DNA from: Clarkia xantiana subsp. parviflora
Taxonomy: Eukaryota > Streptophyta > Magnoliopsida > Myrtales > Onagraceae
DNA length: 64,000 nt
Reading direction: 5' to 3'
NCBI GenBank assembly: GCA_036873135.1
Contig: JAPTYO010000010.1
Coordinates: 6,920,634-6,984,633 of the forward strand
Below are positions 12,181 to 23,099 of the stretch, one piece after another (the first letter of the stretch is position 1; each line of letters begins with the position of its first letter). A program made the position numbers and the translations under genes. Below the pieces are notes generated by a model, which worked only from the letters and a program-made list of their open reading frames with translations, did not search any database and was not told the origin of the DNA.

Positions 12181-14669
12181 CTAACTTGGGGGGCTTTTCT
12201 CCAGTTTATGAAAGCTTGTGGTACTATTGGGATTAAGGATTGAATACCAAACTGCACGGCCTATTTGAATAACCCGTTATAGTAGGCCATTTGATTTGAC
12301 TGTATAGACGTGGGCCAATCATTTGGTTAGCCTGGGTAGATAGATCGAGACGTCCATCCAATGAGAGCGTATAAAGTGTGCGATTTCCAACCGTCCACGT
12401 TTGGATCAACCAGCGGCGAAGATCACAGCATAGTGCTGGATGGATACTGACAGTACCTAACAAATGCATACCGTGAGAGAGCAATACGCAGCGCGTGGAC
12501 CCCCAACTCCGGCAATAAGATTAGGATAAAGGGTAATCTGGTCAAAATAATGGAGTCCATCGTTCAAGTTCAACTGTCCATCTCATACAATGTTCATTTA
12601 AAATTTTTTGTTTAACTATAGTAGTCTAACTCTTCAATCCAACTTCTTTTTTTTTTAATCTGTATTTAGGAAAGCATGTCCAACGCTTCCACAAATGAAT
12701 CCAAATTTATGGAAAACTTAGTTAATATGGGCAATATTTCTAGACACAAGTAATGACAATAAGCTCGATCAGGCTAGGTTGGCTTACTCGGACTTAAAGG
12801 TATGACAGAATGATATCAGGGACCATTTGGGACTGTGATCAGGTTTATAGGGAAATATCCCGAACAGCGGGAGTCTGGAGATATTTGTTGGACGTAAATT
12901 AAGATTGGAGTTCCGATCACCTACGAGAGGCAAAGATTACGGACGGAGGAGGACGTCACACGCATTAAGGGGTAGATTGTAAATCTCAATTTGTACCACA
13001 TTAATTGAGTATAAAAAAATTATTTAAATTTTTAATAAATAAGATAGTTACTACTTAAATCCAAACATAAATTTTTTATTTTCTAAATTCAAGTAAAAAC
13101 AATGAACTTAGACAGAATAACTCGAGCTTGGGTGTAATAAATGTATGTCTCATACTTAACAAAGATATCACCGTATGTATTTGTGGTCATGTTGGAAGGT
13201 TTTAATGTCTCTTAAAATTATAGTACTAGTTCGTTGTTTGTCAAAACCGACTATATTTATTACCTTTCTTTCATTTTATTATACTCCATAATAATATGTA
13301 AAGCTGTTTTATTTCTTCTTTTCAAAATATACTTATATAAATAAATAATAAACAAAGATATAAAGCTATAATTATACGTATGTGTGAAGATAGGACAATC
13401 TAAAAAAGTCATTATAGTGCTTGGGAGATGGACCACGGCTGCTATCTCCTTTAAAAAAATATATCACGCATGTGGTGACTTGGATCTAGCTAGCTAGCTA
13501 GTTGTGATCATGTTACCAAACTTAGCATACCAAAAGAAATTAGAAGTTTCATTTTGAGAAGGATATGCAATATATATGTGGAAACTACTTTATATAGTTA
13601 TTTATATATTATTATTTATTGTAAAAACGGAACATGATAAAAGTATCTATCTATAATCTATGTTGGGTTTGTGTTTGAGTGTGCGAGTGTCCCATCATTC
13701 TTATACAAAAGTCATTGAAGAAACTACACGACAAGCTAGCAAAGAATAACCCAAAATTACTAACATTATCCTAATTATTTTGGTGGTATTCTATTGAGTT
13801 TTGAGGCTTTGATGAGGCGACACGTGAAGGAAATGGAATATCTATCTATCTATCTATATCTATCTATCTATCTATCAAGGTCACGTTGTTTCTTTTCGTC
13901 CTCCAAATATACGGAAGCTAGCGTTCACTCCATTCCCATATACGTTCATGCAGTTCGTCTCACTTATTACTTCCAACTACCATATTAACGACCCCGGTTG
14001 GTCCACGTATAGCCCTTACAATAAATATTTTACATTGTTATGTATATTAAATTTCAAAATCGTACACAATAATATGTAGTTGTGACCAAAATCTTTAAAA
14101 TTAATATAAACTTTAGAATAATCGATTTCACCACGTCTAATTATCTAATTTATTTAATTAGGTAGACTTATATTTCTTTAGATCTACGATTTAACATGCA
14201 ATACACATGATTTGTAATTTGTATCTCATAAGATAGAAATATGTTATTTAAATTACATATAACTTCTCAATATAACATAAATTCTTCATTTTCTAGACTT
14301 AAGTGAGAATAACAGATTCAGTCAAACTGGATTGAACTAATGAGGGATAGACACAAATTCAGAACTAGGTTGCGATGAGGACATCACACGCTTAAATGAG
14401 AATATATTGTAACACCTCTAATTCGTATATGCATAAGATAGAACTTAAAAGTGATTTGAATATCATATAAGCAATAGAATGCTACTCAGCCTAACATAAA
14501 TCTCTCATTTTTTAGGTCTGAGTAAGGATAACACGCTTGCTCAAATTAGGCTAATGATGATAGTGGCTCGAATTTAAGCATAATCACTCGTAACCATTTA
14601 AAGCAGTATATTTACCCCGAATTTTTATTTTATTTTTTACTCAAGTAATTCTTGCCACAAGAAAATTAG
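12181..14669. other. Gene-free AT-rich region with dispersed repeat copies and a TATC microsatellite
   Basis: No gene is recognised. Three diverged copies of one dispersed repeat occur near 13052, 14265 and 14490; each carries AACATAAAT, a T-rich TTCTAGA/TTTTAGG block and an AGTAAGGATAACA-like stretch. A companion block GAGGAC(G/A)TCACACGC occurs near 12950 and 14378. A (TATC)n microsatellite lies at about 13838-13876. The copies look like old, immobile repeat fragments. Confidence 0.5.
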
Positions 14670-14678
14670 ATATTGTTG

Positions 14679-15559
14679 GGAAAAATCACCCAAATAACCA
14701 CATTTTGAAACTCTAACACAAAAACAAGGGGAAACTACGTCCATAACTGAAAATACCCAATGGCTCATCTCTCAGATGCGCCATTTAGGGCGCATCTGAG
14801 AGATGCGCCATTTTTTCACCTTGTTAACGGTCAAAAACTTGACCGTTAACCCATAGCGGTCAAATGGCGCATCTGAGAGATGCGGCATTTTCAGCTCATC
14901 TCTCAGATGCGCCATTTTCAGCTCATCTCTCAGATGAGCCATTTTCAGCTCATCTCCAATATATATATATATATATATATAGTAAGTATGTATGTGGTGA
15001 TGTGCTAATTCACTTTGTAATAATCATGCACATCACCACATACATACTTACTATATATATATTGGCAAGCATAAAAATCTAAATCTTGTACTAGGCAATA
15101 CTATTCTATGTCATAATTGAAATAACTATGTACAACTAACTAAAATATGAACTGCAAATTAGATATATTACCTTAGTATAAATTGATACAGCAATTGATG
15201 GACTGATATTTCAACTCTTCAACAACAACAATAAACTCTTAAACAACCAAAAGAAAATATGAAAAAAAAAAATGCATCTCTCAGATGAGGCAAAAATGGC
15301 TCATCTGAGAGATGAGCTGAAAAGGGCGCATCTGAGAGATGAGCTGAAAATGGCGCATCTCTCAGATGCGCCATTTGACCGCTATGGGTTGACGGTCAAA
15401 TTTTTGACCGTTAACAAGGTGAAAAAATGGCGCATCTCTCAGATGCGCCCTAAATGGCGCATCTGAGAGATGAGCCATTGGGTATTTTCAGTTATGGACG
15501 TAATTTTCCCTTGTTTTTGTGTTTGAGTTTCAAAATGTGGTTATTTGGGTGATTTTTCC
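14679..15559. mobile_element. Nested-hairpin inverted-repeat element, Mutator-like (9-bp TSD)
   Basis: The element is 881 bp long and flanked by the perfect 9-bp duplication ATATTGTTG (14670-14678 and 15560-15568), the size made by Mutator-like transposases. The ends are inverted repeats that start GGAAAAATCACCC and pair for roughly 280 bp (14679-14957 with about 15275-15559) with few mismatches. The arms are themselves built from near-palindromic units of type GGCGCATCT-GAG-AGATGCGCC and GGCTCATCT-variants, each a 9-bp stem with a 3-base loop, several per arm, some inverted relative to their neighbours. A second, inner inverted repeat (about 14957-14996 with 15028-15064) carries a TA run plus GTAAGTATGTATGTGGTGATGTGC. 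About 200 bp on the right half, 15065-15270, is unpaired. It encodes no transposase, so it is non-autonomous. Confidence 0.85.
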
Positions 15560-15568
15560 ATATTGTTG

Positions 15569-16782
15569 GGCCTTCAAATATCTAATGCATCAATGGTTGA
15601 GACAAAAATACATTGGGCCTTCAATACCTAATGCAGCCATGATATACATCACGAGCCCAAAACATCATCATCAATCAAATCTGAAAAGTGGAAGAGGAAA
15701 AAATGGCGGGAAATTCAGTTATAGAAAGTTAAAAGCCCCAATCCAGTCGAACTGTTAAACTCCAACGCCGCCTCGGATAATAATAGAATAAGAGATATTT
15801 CTCACCCGAAAAAACACAAAAAATATATGACCGCTGACATGGCAATCCAGTTTGGCCCCACCTGACACGTGTGCAAAAGCGGTGACAACTGTGCTTATAA
15901 AGATCTTCTTCCTCCTACATCCTCACATCTTTTCCATGTCGACATTTCATTGCAAAGGTTTCGAGCGGCTTTTAAATCAGCATCTATGGAAATAAAGAAC
16001 AACACCATGTTCAACCGAAAAATTTATAGCTTTTACATCATTGCTTCCACCGAGGCGGATGCAAATGAATACTAAGCTATAACATTTTCTGGTAGTAATT
16101 GAAGTCTCCTTCAAACCATTTGTCCTAGATTTAATGTATCACCACATTCGCGTTCAGATCATCAAAGAACCTACTCTCATTCTTGGGGAAACAAATTATC
16201 ACATTCATTTCTCATTGTCAAAATCATACGGACTAATATATTGATCCGTAGTCGTCATTACTGCTTTGGGAACCGCAGCAGAGAGGAGTTCTACACATAC
16301 CCTTTTCCGTTCATCATAATCCACACCATTAAGATTGCGAGCAATGTAGAATCGCACTCATTTACCAAATTCATACTAACACATTGATGATTATGTAAAA
16401 CCGGTGAGAAAATAACATTTTGAGAAAGAATTGCATACATCAGATATTTATTAAGATGAAATACGACAAATAACGATTCCTCAGTCATCTAAACCAACCG
16501 ACTACCAGTAAGCCAATAGAAGGGGCTGTGAAAGAGTTCACATTACCGTCGTCTTCAATCCAATAGATCAGTTTTTAAAAAACGGTTTTAATCGCAAATT
16601 ACCGAAACGAGAATTTTAAAACAAGCATACCCGATCTTGGCTTTCCCAATGCCCTTTTTATTTTGAAAAAATATTCCGATGAATTTACGCATGCATATAC
16701 AATTCTACTATCCAAGCAAATCATCATATGCAAGTAACATTCATCATACAAACCACACCTCATACTTACGCGTCATGCGTCT
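15569..16782. other. Gene-free stretch with a promoter-like patch
   Basis: A G-box/ABRE-like GACACGTGTGC near 15864, a TATA-like CTTATAAAG near 15894 and a pyrimidine-rich stretch look like a plant promoter. The short 68-codon ORF after it (15869-16075) resembles nothing I know and starts upstream of the TATA motif. It could be a stranded promoter fragment. The remainder to 16782 shows no gene or clear repeat. Confidence 0.35.
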
Positions 16783-17667
16783 TGTTGGGATCAAGTTGAC
16801 GTGACTTTGAGCTTCTGGTAATGGGCTTCGATATCTCGCCGGTAGCTAGCTCCTTTAGGTGTCTATATCGACCTCGAGGGTTGCTTAGTTTCCTTTAGGG
16901 CGCTTTTTGGTAGGCGAGGGCCTGAAAAAGGGTGGGGATGGCCCCTGATTTCACTCCGAAGCTTATGTCAGTAATGAAATTTATGAGAGAATACAGTAAA
17001 AGTATTTGAATGTGTGTAATAAAGTATTGAAAGTGCCCCTATTTATAAGGGAGGAGTACCGACTTTAAATTGCGGCTACCCTCTTGGGAGGGTTTCTGTC
17101 CAGAGTCGGTCTAAGCAGGTGACAAGCAGGTCGCCACCTCATATTTCCTTAGCTAGGAAGGTTTTCCTTTGGCGGTCGAAGCAGGTTGCCAGCTCACCGT
17201 TCCTTAAGATGAATGTTTCTTCTGATCAGAGCATGTCGCCACCTGTCCCTTTCCTTAAGAGGAAGGGCTTCTTCATGGCGGTCGAAGTAGGTCGCCACTT
17301 GTCCATTTCCTTAAGAGGAAGGGTTTCTCCATGGCGGTCGAAGTAGGTCGCCATTTGTCCCTTTCTTTAAGAGGAAGGGTTTCTTCATGGCGGTCGAAGT
17401 AGGTCGCCACCTGTCCCTTTCCTTAAGAAGAAAGGTTTCCTCAGATAGTACTTTACTTCCGACTCGACTCATACCTTAAGAGGGAGAGTCTTCTGAGTGG
17501 ACTGGTCGCCCTGTCTTCTAGATTCGACATCTTTTCAAGTCGACGTCGACCATTTGTTTTTGTCTCCTTAACCTGAACATGAATGGTCGTCGTCTTATCC
17601 TTGTGGAATCTCGACTTGGATGTCTTCGGCTTTCCCTTAGTCTATCCTCACTAATTGTAACCCAACA
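16783..17667 (+). repeat. Long terminal repeat of a gypsy-type retroelement (5' LTR)
   Basis: The 885-bp segment begins TGTTGGG and ends CCCAACA, a 7-bp inverted terminal repeat in the TG...CA form of LTRs. It has a TATA-like TATTTATAAGG near 17039 and the 56-bp minisatellite described separately. The sequence just after it (CTTGCCCCCGAGACT) would be the primer-binding area. The plus-strand gag-like ORF starts about 1.2 kb downstream. I found no matching 3' LTR in the window, so the element is truncated on the right or its 3' LTR is lost. Confidence 0.6.
17127..17460 (+). repeat. 56-bp minisatellite inside the LTR
   Basis: About six tandem units are anchored by GTCGCCAC(C/T)TG at roughly 17130, 17186, 17235, 17291, 17347 and 17403. 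A typical unit contains TTTCCTTAAGAGGAAGG, a small palindrome, followed by TTCTTCATGGCGGTCGAAG. The last four units are regular at 56 bp; the first two are more diverged. Repeats inside LTRs are common products of template switching or unequal exchange. Confidence 0.8.
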
Positions 17668-18034
17668 CTTGCCCCCGAGACTTGAGTCGTCGGCTTCATA
17701 TGAAGAAGAGGTTTTAAGTCGAGTACTGATCAGGCGTTTTTTCCGTCGGGATACGTGTTTAGTCGGGCTGTAGTCTTGAGACTTTATTGGCTTCTTGAAT
17801 TAAGACTTGGATCTTCTAGGCGGGATTATGATATCCTAGTCGAGGTGATGATCTGAACTCTTGATTTTTCGACCATTTGAGAAGTTTTGAGAAGCTCAAA
17901 GGTCGTCTGTGGGTTTACAACGGTAATTTTCGAGTAACGGTAATGTTGGTAGTTATTGCAACAATGACTGATGACCTTGAGAAAACTTCATTGGGAAGAT
18001 ACCCCAGGCGGTGGAATCTTTAATATAAATACAA

Positions 18035-18630
18035 GGGTTAAAGGTACTTTTCATACCACATGTTTGACTGAATGTGGCTTTTAGTACTTGATGTTTAGTT
18101 TTGTATACTTTTGGTACCAAACGTTTAAAAAAATGTGGTTTTTGGTACATCCGTTAGTTGGCCGTTAGTTTTGGCCGTTAAATGACATGTGCAAGTCACA
18201 TGATCGACTCTAAACTTTTAATTTTGTTTAATTTTTTCCCTCAAGTATATTCATAACTTTTATTTTGTTTAATTTAGTCCGAAAGCTTCAAAATCGAACT
18301 CAATTGGGACTTATCCCCAATTGGGTAAATTTTACCCAAATTGGGCTATGTCAATTGATTCGATTTGTTTAATTGGGTCCGATTTTGAAGTGTTATGACC
18401 AAGTTAAACAAAATAAAAGTTAGGAATATATTTGAGGGACTAAATTGAACAAAATTAAAAGTTTAGAGTCGATCACGTGACTTGCACATGTCATTTAACG
18501 GCCAAAACTAACGGATGTACCAAAAGCCACATTTTTTCAAACGTTTGGTACCAAAAGTATACAAAACTAAACATCCAGTACTAAAAGCCACATTCGGTCA
18601 AACATGTGGTATGAAAAGTACATTTAACCC
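18035..18630. mobile_element. Long-inverted-repeat MITE, Mutator-like (9-bp TSD)
   Basis: The element is 596 bp with the perfect 9-bp duplication TAAATACAA at 18026-18034 and 18631-18639. The left end GGGTTAAAGGTACTTTTCAT pairs with the right end, whose complement reads GGGTTAAATGTACTTTTCAT. Pairing continues through blocks such as TTTTGGTACCAAACGTTT, TAACGGCC and GTCACATGATCGACTC / GTCGATCACGTGAC to near the centre (about 18320-18340), so nearly the whole element is one imperfect hairpin. It has no ORF. It sits between the LTR and the gag-like ORF of the gypsy-type element, so it inserted into that element later. Confidence 0.87.
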
Positions 18631-18837
18631 TAAATACAACTATTTCACTTCTACTTTTTTTACTTTTTGCTCTCGTTTTCATCCACTCCGGTGAATCAAT
18701 ATAGTGTTTTCTTCATCAATCCGAACTTGCCTCATCCTTGTGCTCCAGAAGAAAGGATCTTAGTCGGAGTTGCTACCGCCGGTCTTTCAAATCCCAATTG
18801 AGAAGCTTCTTTCCTTCAATCCCTTTCCAGAACTCCA

Positions 18838-21029
18838 ATGGCTGCTCAGATCCCTACAGGTAGGTCTTCTAGTTTTATTCCTTCATTCCCTGAACCTCTT
18901 AAGGTAAACAAGTTGTCGGGCGCCGATTTCATAAAAGCGGCGACATTGACCCATCTTAGCGATGCTGAGAGGCCTCGATATGGTGGCCCTACTGGCGAAT
19001 ATCACCATGCTCAGCCAGGAGAAGTCCTTATTTTCGCTGGCCAAATCGAAGCAGAGCTTCGATTCCCCTTCTGTTCCGAATTGGAAGAACTTTGTGCGTT
19101 CTATGGGGTACATCCTTGCCAATTTACAGTCAAAGTCATCTGTTATTGGGTGGATTTCCGCTGTCTGTGCAATGTCTACGGTTGGAAGTACAACCTTCAG
19201 CTTTTCAGGTATTTCTTCCAATTGGTAAATAGCCCGCAATTTATTATCGGCTTCAAAAGTTGACATCCTCCTTCAGATGGTCAGTTTTCTTGGAAATTGG
19301 CCAGGAAGCTAGTGACGGGGTTGAAATCTGTTAACTCCAATTGGAAAGACTATTATTTCTTTTGTCGAGAAGGCGTTTATTGGCCCTTCATTCCTTTCGT
19401 TGGGAGCGACGGTGCCCCTTCCCTACAAGGTCTAACTTCCGAGGAATTTTCCATTGTTGGCAAGATTCATGCCACTGTCACCCAAAGAAGTTTCGAGCCT
19501 TGGCACTCTGTCAATGACAAAACAGAGGATGCTCTTATTCAGGCGGGAATACGCCTTCGTCTAGAAGAGATCCCAATCAGCTGGGTAACTTTATTTCTTT
19601 CATAGTTACAATTTAAACATTTCCTTGCTTCCTATAGGTATCTTTAGGAAGCTTTTCATGCTCGTGACTAGGCGGCAACAGGGGTTCGAATACATCACGA
19701 TTCCCCGGTTGTTGACGCTGCTAGTGAGGTTCTTCTTGCTGGCGAGCTGTCTGCAGCTGGCGAGGCTCCTGTTGCTGGCGAGGTTACTGCCATCGATGCC
19801 CCTAAACTGGAGAGGACGCCCAAGACCAGGACAAAGAGGGCGGCAAAACGCGACCCTTCTTCGAAAAGGAGTGACACTGAGCCTTCTATGAAACTCAAAG
19901 TGACTGTCGCCACTTCGAATAACAGAGGTCCCTGAGGCTGGTGCTTCCGTTACCTCTGACATTCTCCCAAGCTCTTTGCCTGTGGCTGGAGGTATGAAAG
20001 TTCAACTTTGATTCTTTTTCTTAGAGCAGTCTCTTACATTTCTCGACTTTCTCTTCTCGACAGGGCCTGATTTGAAGGGCAAGGGTATTGCTGATTCTTC
20101 TGCTCCTCAAGCTATGATCGGCTTGAGGTTTGAAGGCCCTCCATTCAATTAGAGGATGCTCCACTGTGCTCCCGAGGATTCGTCCGGAGAGGTCGACTGG
20201 GATCCACTCGTTTCTTTGAAGGGATATCAGTTGAAGGATGGTCATTCTCTTGTCAATCGAGATTTGGCGCTCCATCTGTTGAATGCTTCGGTGCCCTCGC
20301 CTGTCGACTCGAGCTGAAGAGGTCGACAAAGCTGTCCGTATGTTTCTGCACCGACAGACTAAGGTTGAAAGATGCGTCCCTTCCCCCTTTTTTATTTCTT
20401 CCCGAGCCTTCAACCATCGCTCTCTTATTGATCTACTATACTTGATTTATCAGGCTTCTCGAGATTTCCTCCAGGTTTCTCGTCTAATTCTCGATTTGAA
20501 TGAAGAGCTGTCTTCTCTCAGGGGGAAACTTGTGGCTCTTGAGGTCGATGCAGAAGGAGAGAAGCAGCGCCTCCGCGAGGAGATCACCCAGTTTAAAGAA
20601 GATTTGCTTCACTTGAACGGGGTCCTTGCCACTGTCGCCGAAGATCTTTCGATTTGTAAGGACACTTTGAGGACTTCACTTGTCCTCCATGTGGAGTCGG
20701 CCAGCGTTTGCCAGATATCGGATGCTGTTCTTGAGAATCTTCGCGCTAAAGTGGCTTCGTATCGGCGGGAGATCGCCGATTTGAAGGTTGAGGTTGATAA
20801 GCGCAGGGCGACTACCTCACAAACCATTGCCTCATACAAAGCCAGCGCCGATTTTCAGAGTGATGCAGCCTTTGCTTGCGAGGACATGCTTCTTTCTGCC
20901 TTTGGCACAGTGGTCAAGGATATTGAAGCCATGCATCCCGATTTTGACTTTTCGAGGGTAGCAGCACTCCAAGAGTATCTCGCCGCGAGGGCTACTGCTG
21001 AAAAGAGTATATCTAAGAATAATGTATAA
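18838..21029 (+). pseudogene. Gag-like protein of a gypsy-type retroelement (Transposase_28-like), decayed
   Basis: The first exon-like ORF (18838-19605) would give about 256 residues but is broken by one in-frame TGA at 19261-19263. The frame is open on both sides (GFKS, stop, then HPPSDGQFSWKL). Its content (PGEVLIFAGQIEAELRFPFC, ELCAFYGVHPCQF, LFRYFFQLV, then DYYFFCREGVYWPFIPF) resembles the plant 'putative gypsy-type transposon' domain family. A GTAACT donor after ISW and a TATAG acceptor near 19638 suggest an intron. A basic Ala/Lys linker (PKTRTKRAAKRDPSSKRS near 19815) follows. A coiled-coil region at 20440-21029 contains LRGKLVALEVDAEGEKQRLR and ends HPDFDFSRVAALQEYL. This order (globular domain, basic linker, coiled coil) is typical of the family. 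Frame breaks between 19900 and 20440 indicate decay. It is not a host gene as far as I can see. Confidence 0.65.
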
Positions 21030-21722
21030 ATTTCTTAGCCTTTTTTTTCCTTCTCTCCTATTGTTGGAATATGATTCGAGGTAACCTAAGATAGGCGGTA
21101 TGATTTTAATTATTAAAGATAAAACTAAAGAGAAATCGAGGATATTCAAGTCGAGACCTTAGAAAGGTAAATTGACGTATATTCACGCTCTAAGTAAGAA
21201 GACTAGGGCAAATGGTCGACGACTATGTAAAGAGACATCGAATCTCGACACAACAGTTGAAGAATGGCGATCAAACCATTCATTGATGGGAAAAAATCTT
21301 AATCCAAATTTACCAATTATCGACATATTATAAGACAAACTCCAACTGTTACCATGTCTCATGGGAAAAAAAAATATGTTAATATGTCTCAACATAACAC
21401 AAACTTCAAGTCTAAACTTACCTGTCGTCACAACAATTCTTTTGTTGGTAGAAAGTAACGGCAGTTTGCAGGACTAATAAGATTATAATGGATATATAAT
21501 AATTAAATTCGATTATGGTTAAAATAGGATTTTTCATTTTTATTTTAATTTTAGAAAAGTTGGAATACTCAATCCTAGGGGTTAGACTAGGATTAGATAT
21601 TCCTTCAAATTTAGCAATTAGGAATTCTAATTCTACAATAATTAACTAACCAAACAACATAATAAGGAATAACAATTCATTATTCCTTATTCCATGGTGA
21701 ACCAAACATGGTGTAAGTGTAT
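21030..21722. other. Retroelement remnant and AT-rich spacer
   Basis: The sequence after the gag-like ORF has motifs such as GTTGGAATATGATTCGAGG and CTCGACACAACA that could be internal or 3' LTR remains, but no LTR match to 16783-17667 is visible. No gene is recognised. Confidence 0.35.
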
Positions 21723-21731
21723 TAATCAAAA

Positions 21732-22627
21732 GGGTCAATAACCTGGGAGAGGTCTGAAGTTTGGCCCTTGTTAATCTGAGAGGTCTGAAGATTGAAATTG
21801 TGATAACTGAGGTCTGAAGTTTGGACTTTGTGATTTTTAGGTTTTCCGTCCAAATTTTCTGTCAAATTTAACAGAACCGTGTGAAATGTCAAAAATACCC
21901 TTTTGTAATATTTGAATTAATAAAAAGTTTAATTAATATAAAGATGAAATGACAAAAATGCCCCTGTCCATAATTTAAACCTAACCCAACTCCGGCCACC
22001 ACCACGGCTCCGGCCGGCCACCACCCACTCCGGCGACCACCACTCACAATTCCGACGACCGCCACCCATCTCCGACGACCGCCGCCACGACCCCAATTGG
22101 GCCCAAATCAGAGCCACAAAGCTCCGATCGGAGCTCGGTGGCTCCGATCGGAGCTCTGTGGCTCCGATCTGGGGCCACAGAGTTCCGATTTGGAGCTCTG
22201 TGGCCCCAAATCGGAGCTTTGTGGCTCCGATTTGGGCCCAATCGGGGCCGGTGGCTCCGATTTGGGCCGTGGTGGCGGTCGTCGGAGTTGGGTGGCGGTC
22301 GTCGAAGTTGTGAGTGGTGGTCGCCGGAGTTGGGTGGTGGCCGGCCGGAGCCGTGGTGGTGGCTGGAGTTGGGTTGTGGCCTTAAGGGCATTTTTGTCTT
22401 TTCATTCAATCATGTGAGATGCAAGAAGGGTATTTTTGGAATTTTATTTTATTTCTGGTCACATGCAATGCACATGACCAACTTCCGTCAGTTTTAACGG
22501 AAAAAACTAACGGAGACCTCTATTATCTACAAGTCGAAACTTCAGACCTTTGTTATCACCATTTCAATCTTCAGACCTCTCAAATTAACAAGGGCCAAAC
22601 TTCAGACCTCTCCCAGGTTATTAACCC
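21732..22627. mobile_element. GC-rich-core inverted-repeat element, Mutator-like (9-bp TSD)
   Basis: The element is 896 bp with the perfect 9-bp duplication TAATCAAAA at 21723-21731 and 22628-22636. The left end GGGTCAATAACCTGGGAGAG pairs with the right end, whose complement begins GGGTTAATAACCTGGGAGAG. The arms continue through GGTCTGAAGTTTGGCCCTTG. The core (about 21960-22385) is strikingly GC-rich in an AT-rich setting. It is made of inverted CTCCGGC / GCCGGAG blocks and a central array of GGAGC / GCTCC units, for example GTGGCTCCGATCGGAGCTC. Open frames on both strands through the core are by-products of this repeat. It has no transposase. Confidence 0.87.
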
Positions 22628-22636
22628 TAATCAAAA

Positions 22637-23099
22637 TCAATTAACTTTTAAAATATAGAAGGTACCTTATATGGGCCGCTAAGTAGAGTTGGCGATTTCT
22701 CAATCAAATACTAAAGGAAAAAACTGTTATGCAAAAATATTATACAAGATAGAAGTTAGAATGATAACGTGAAATAATTTATATTTATAGAGTGTTTGCG
22801 TTTAGGTATCATATAACATGATATTTATAATAAAATTGCGCTATTAAATTTAATTTTTGTTTACTTTGTTTAAATTAAATTTGTTTAATAATTTTAAAAC
22901 TCTAAATAGTTGTTTAATTTTCAGAGTTTTGTCTATATTACAACTTTTTATTTTATTATTTTTACTATATGAAGTTCATTAGTTTGGTATTTACATTAAT
23001 ATATTGTATAAAATTATATAACTGAATAACTTAATACAATAGAATACATACGAAACATTGTGTCTTTGCCGTGTTTGTAAAACATGACAGGTTAACTTA
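22637..23099. other. AT-rich spacer
   Basis: I see no gene, RNA gene or structured repeat between the 9-bp duplication of the preceding element and the Helitron-like start at 23100. Confidence 0.5.

Noticed and set aside
12233..12484. 83-codon minus-strand ORF
   Set aside because: Composition and peptide look random; there are no promoter or splice signals and no family match.
15000..15060. microRNA precursor in the inner hairpin of the nested element
   Set aside because: The stem is nearly perfect and TA-rich with no sign of a typical miRNA duplex; small-RNA data would be needed.
14864..15466. ORFs with repeated HLSDAPFSAHL-type peptides
   Set aside because: They are translations of the hairpin units of the 14679-15559 element, not a protein gene.
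17127..17460. CRISPR-like array
   Set aside because: The whole 56-bp unit repeats, with no spacer diversity, and it lies inside an LTR.
19680..19700. tRNA-like GGTTCGAAT motif
   Set aside because: There is no A-box at a suitable distance upstream and no cloverleaf can be drawn; it lies in the gag-like pseudogene.
22044..22417. Long open frames on both strands in the GC-rich core
   Set aside because: They arise from the inverted GGAGC/GCTCC repeats within the transposon core; the peptides are low-complexity and mirror each other.
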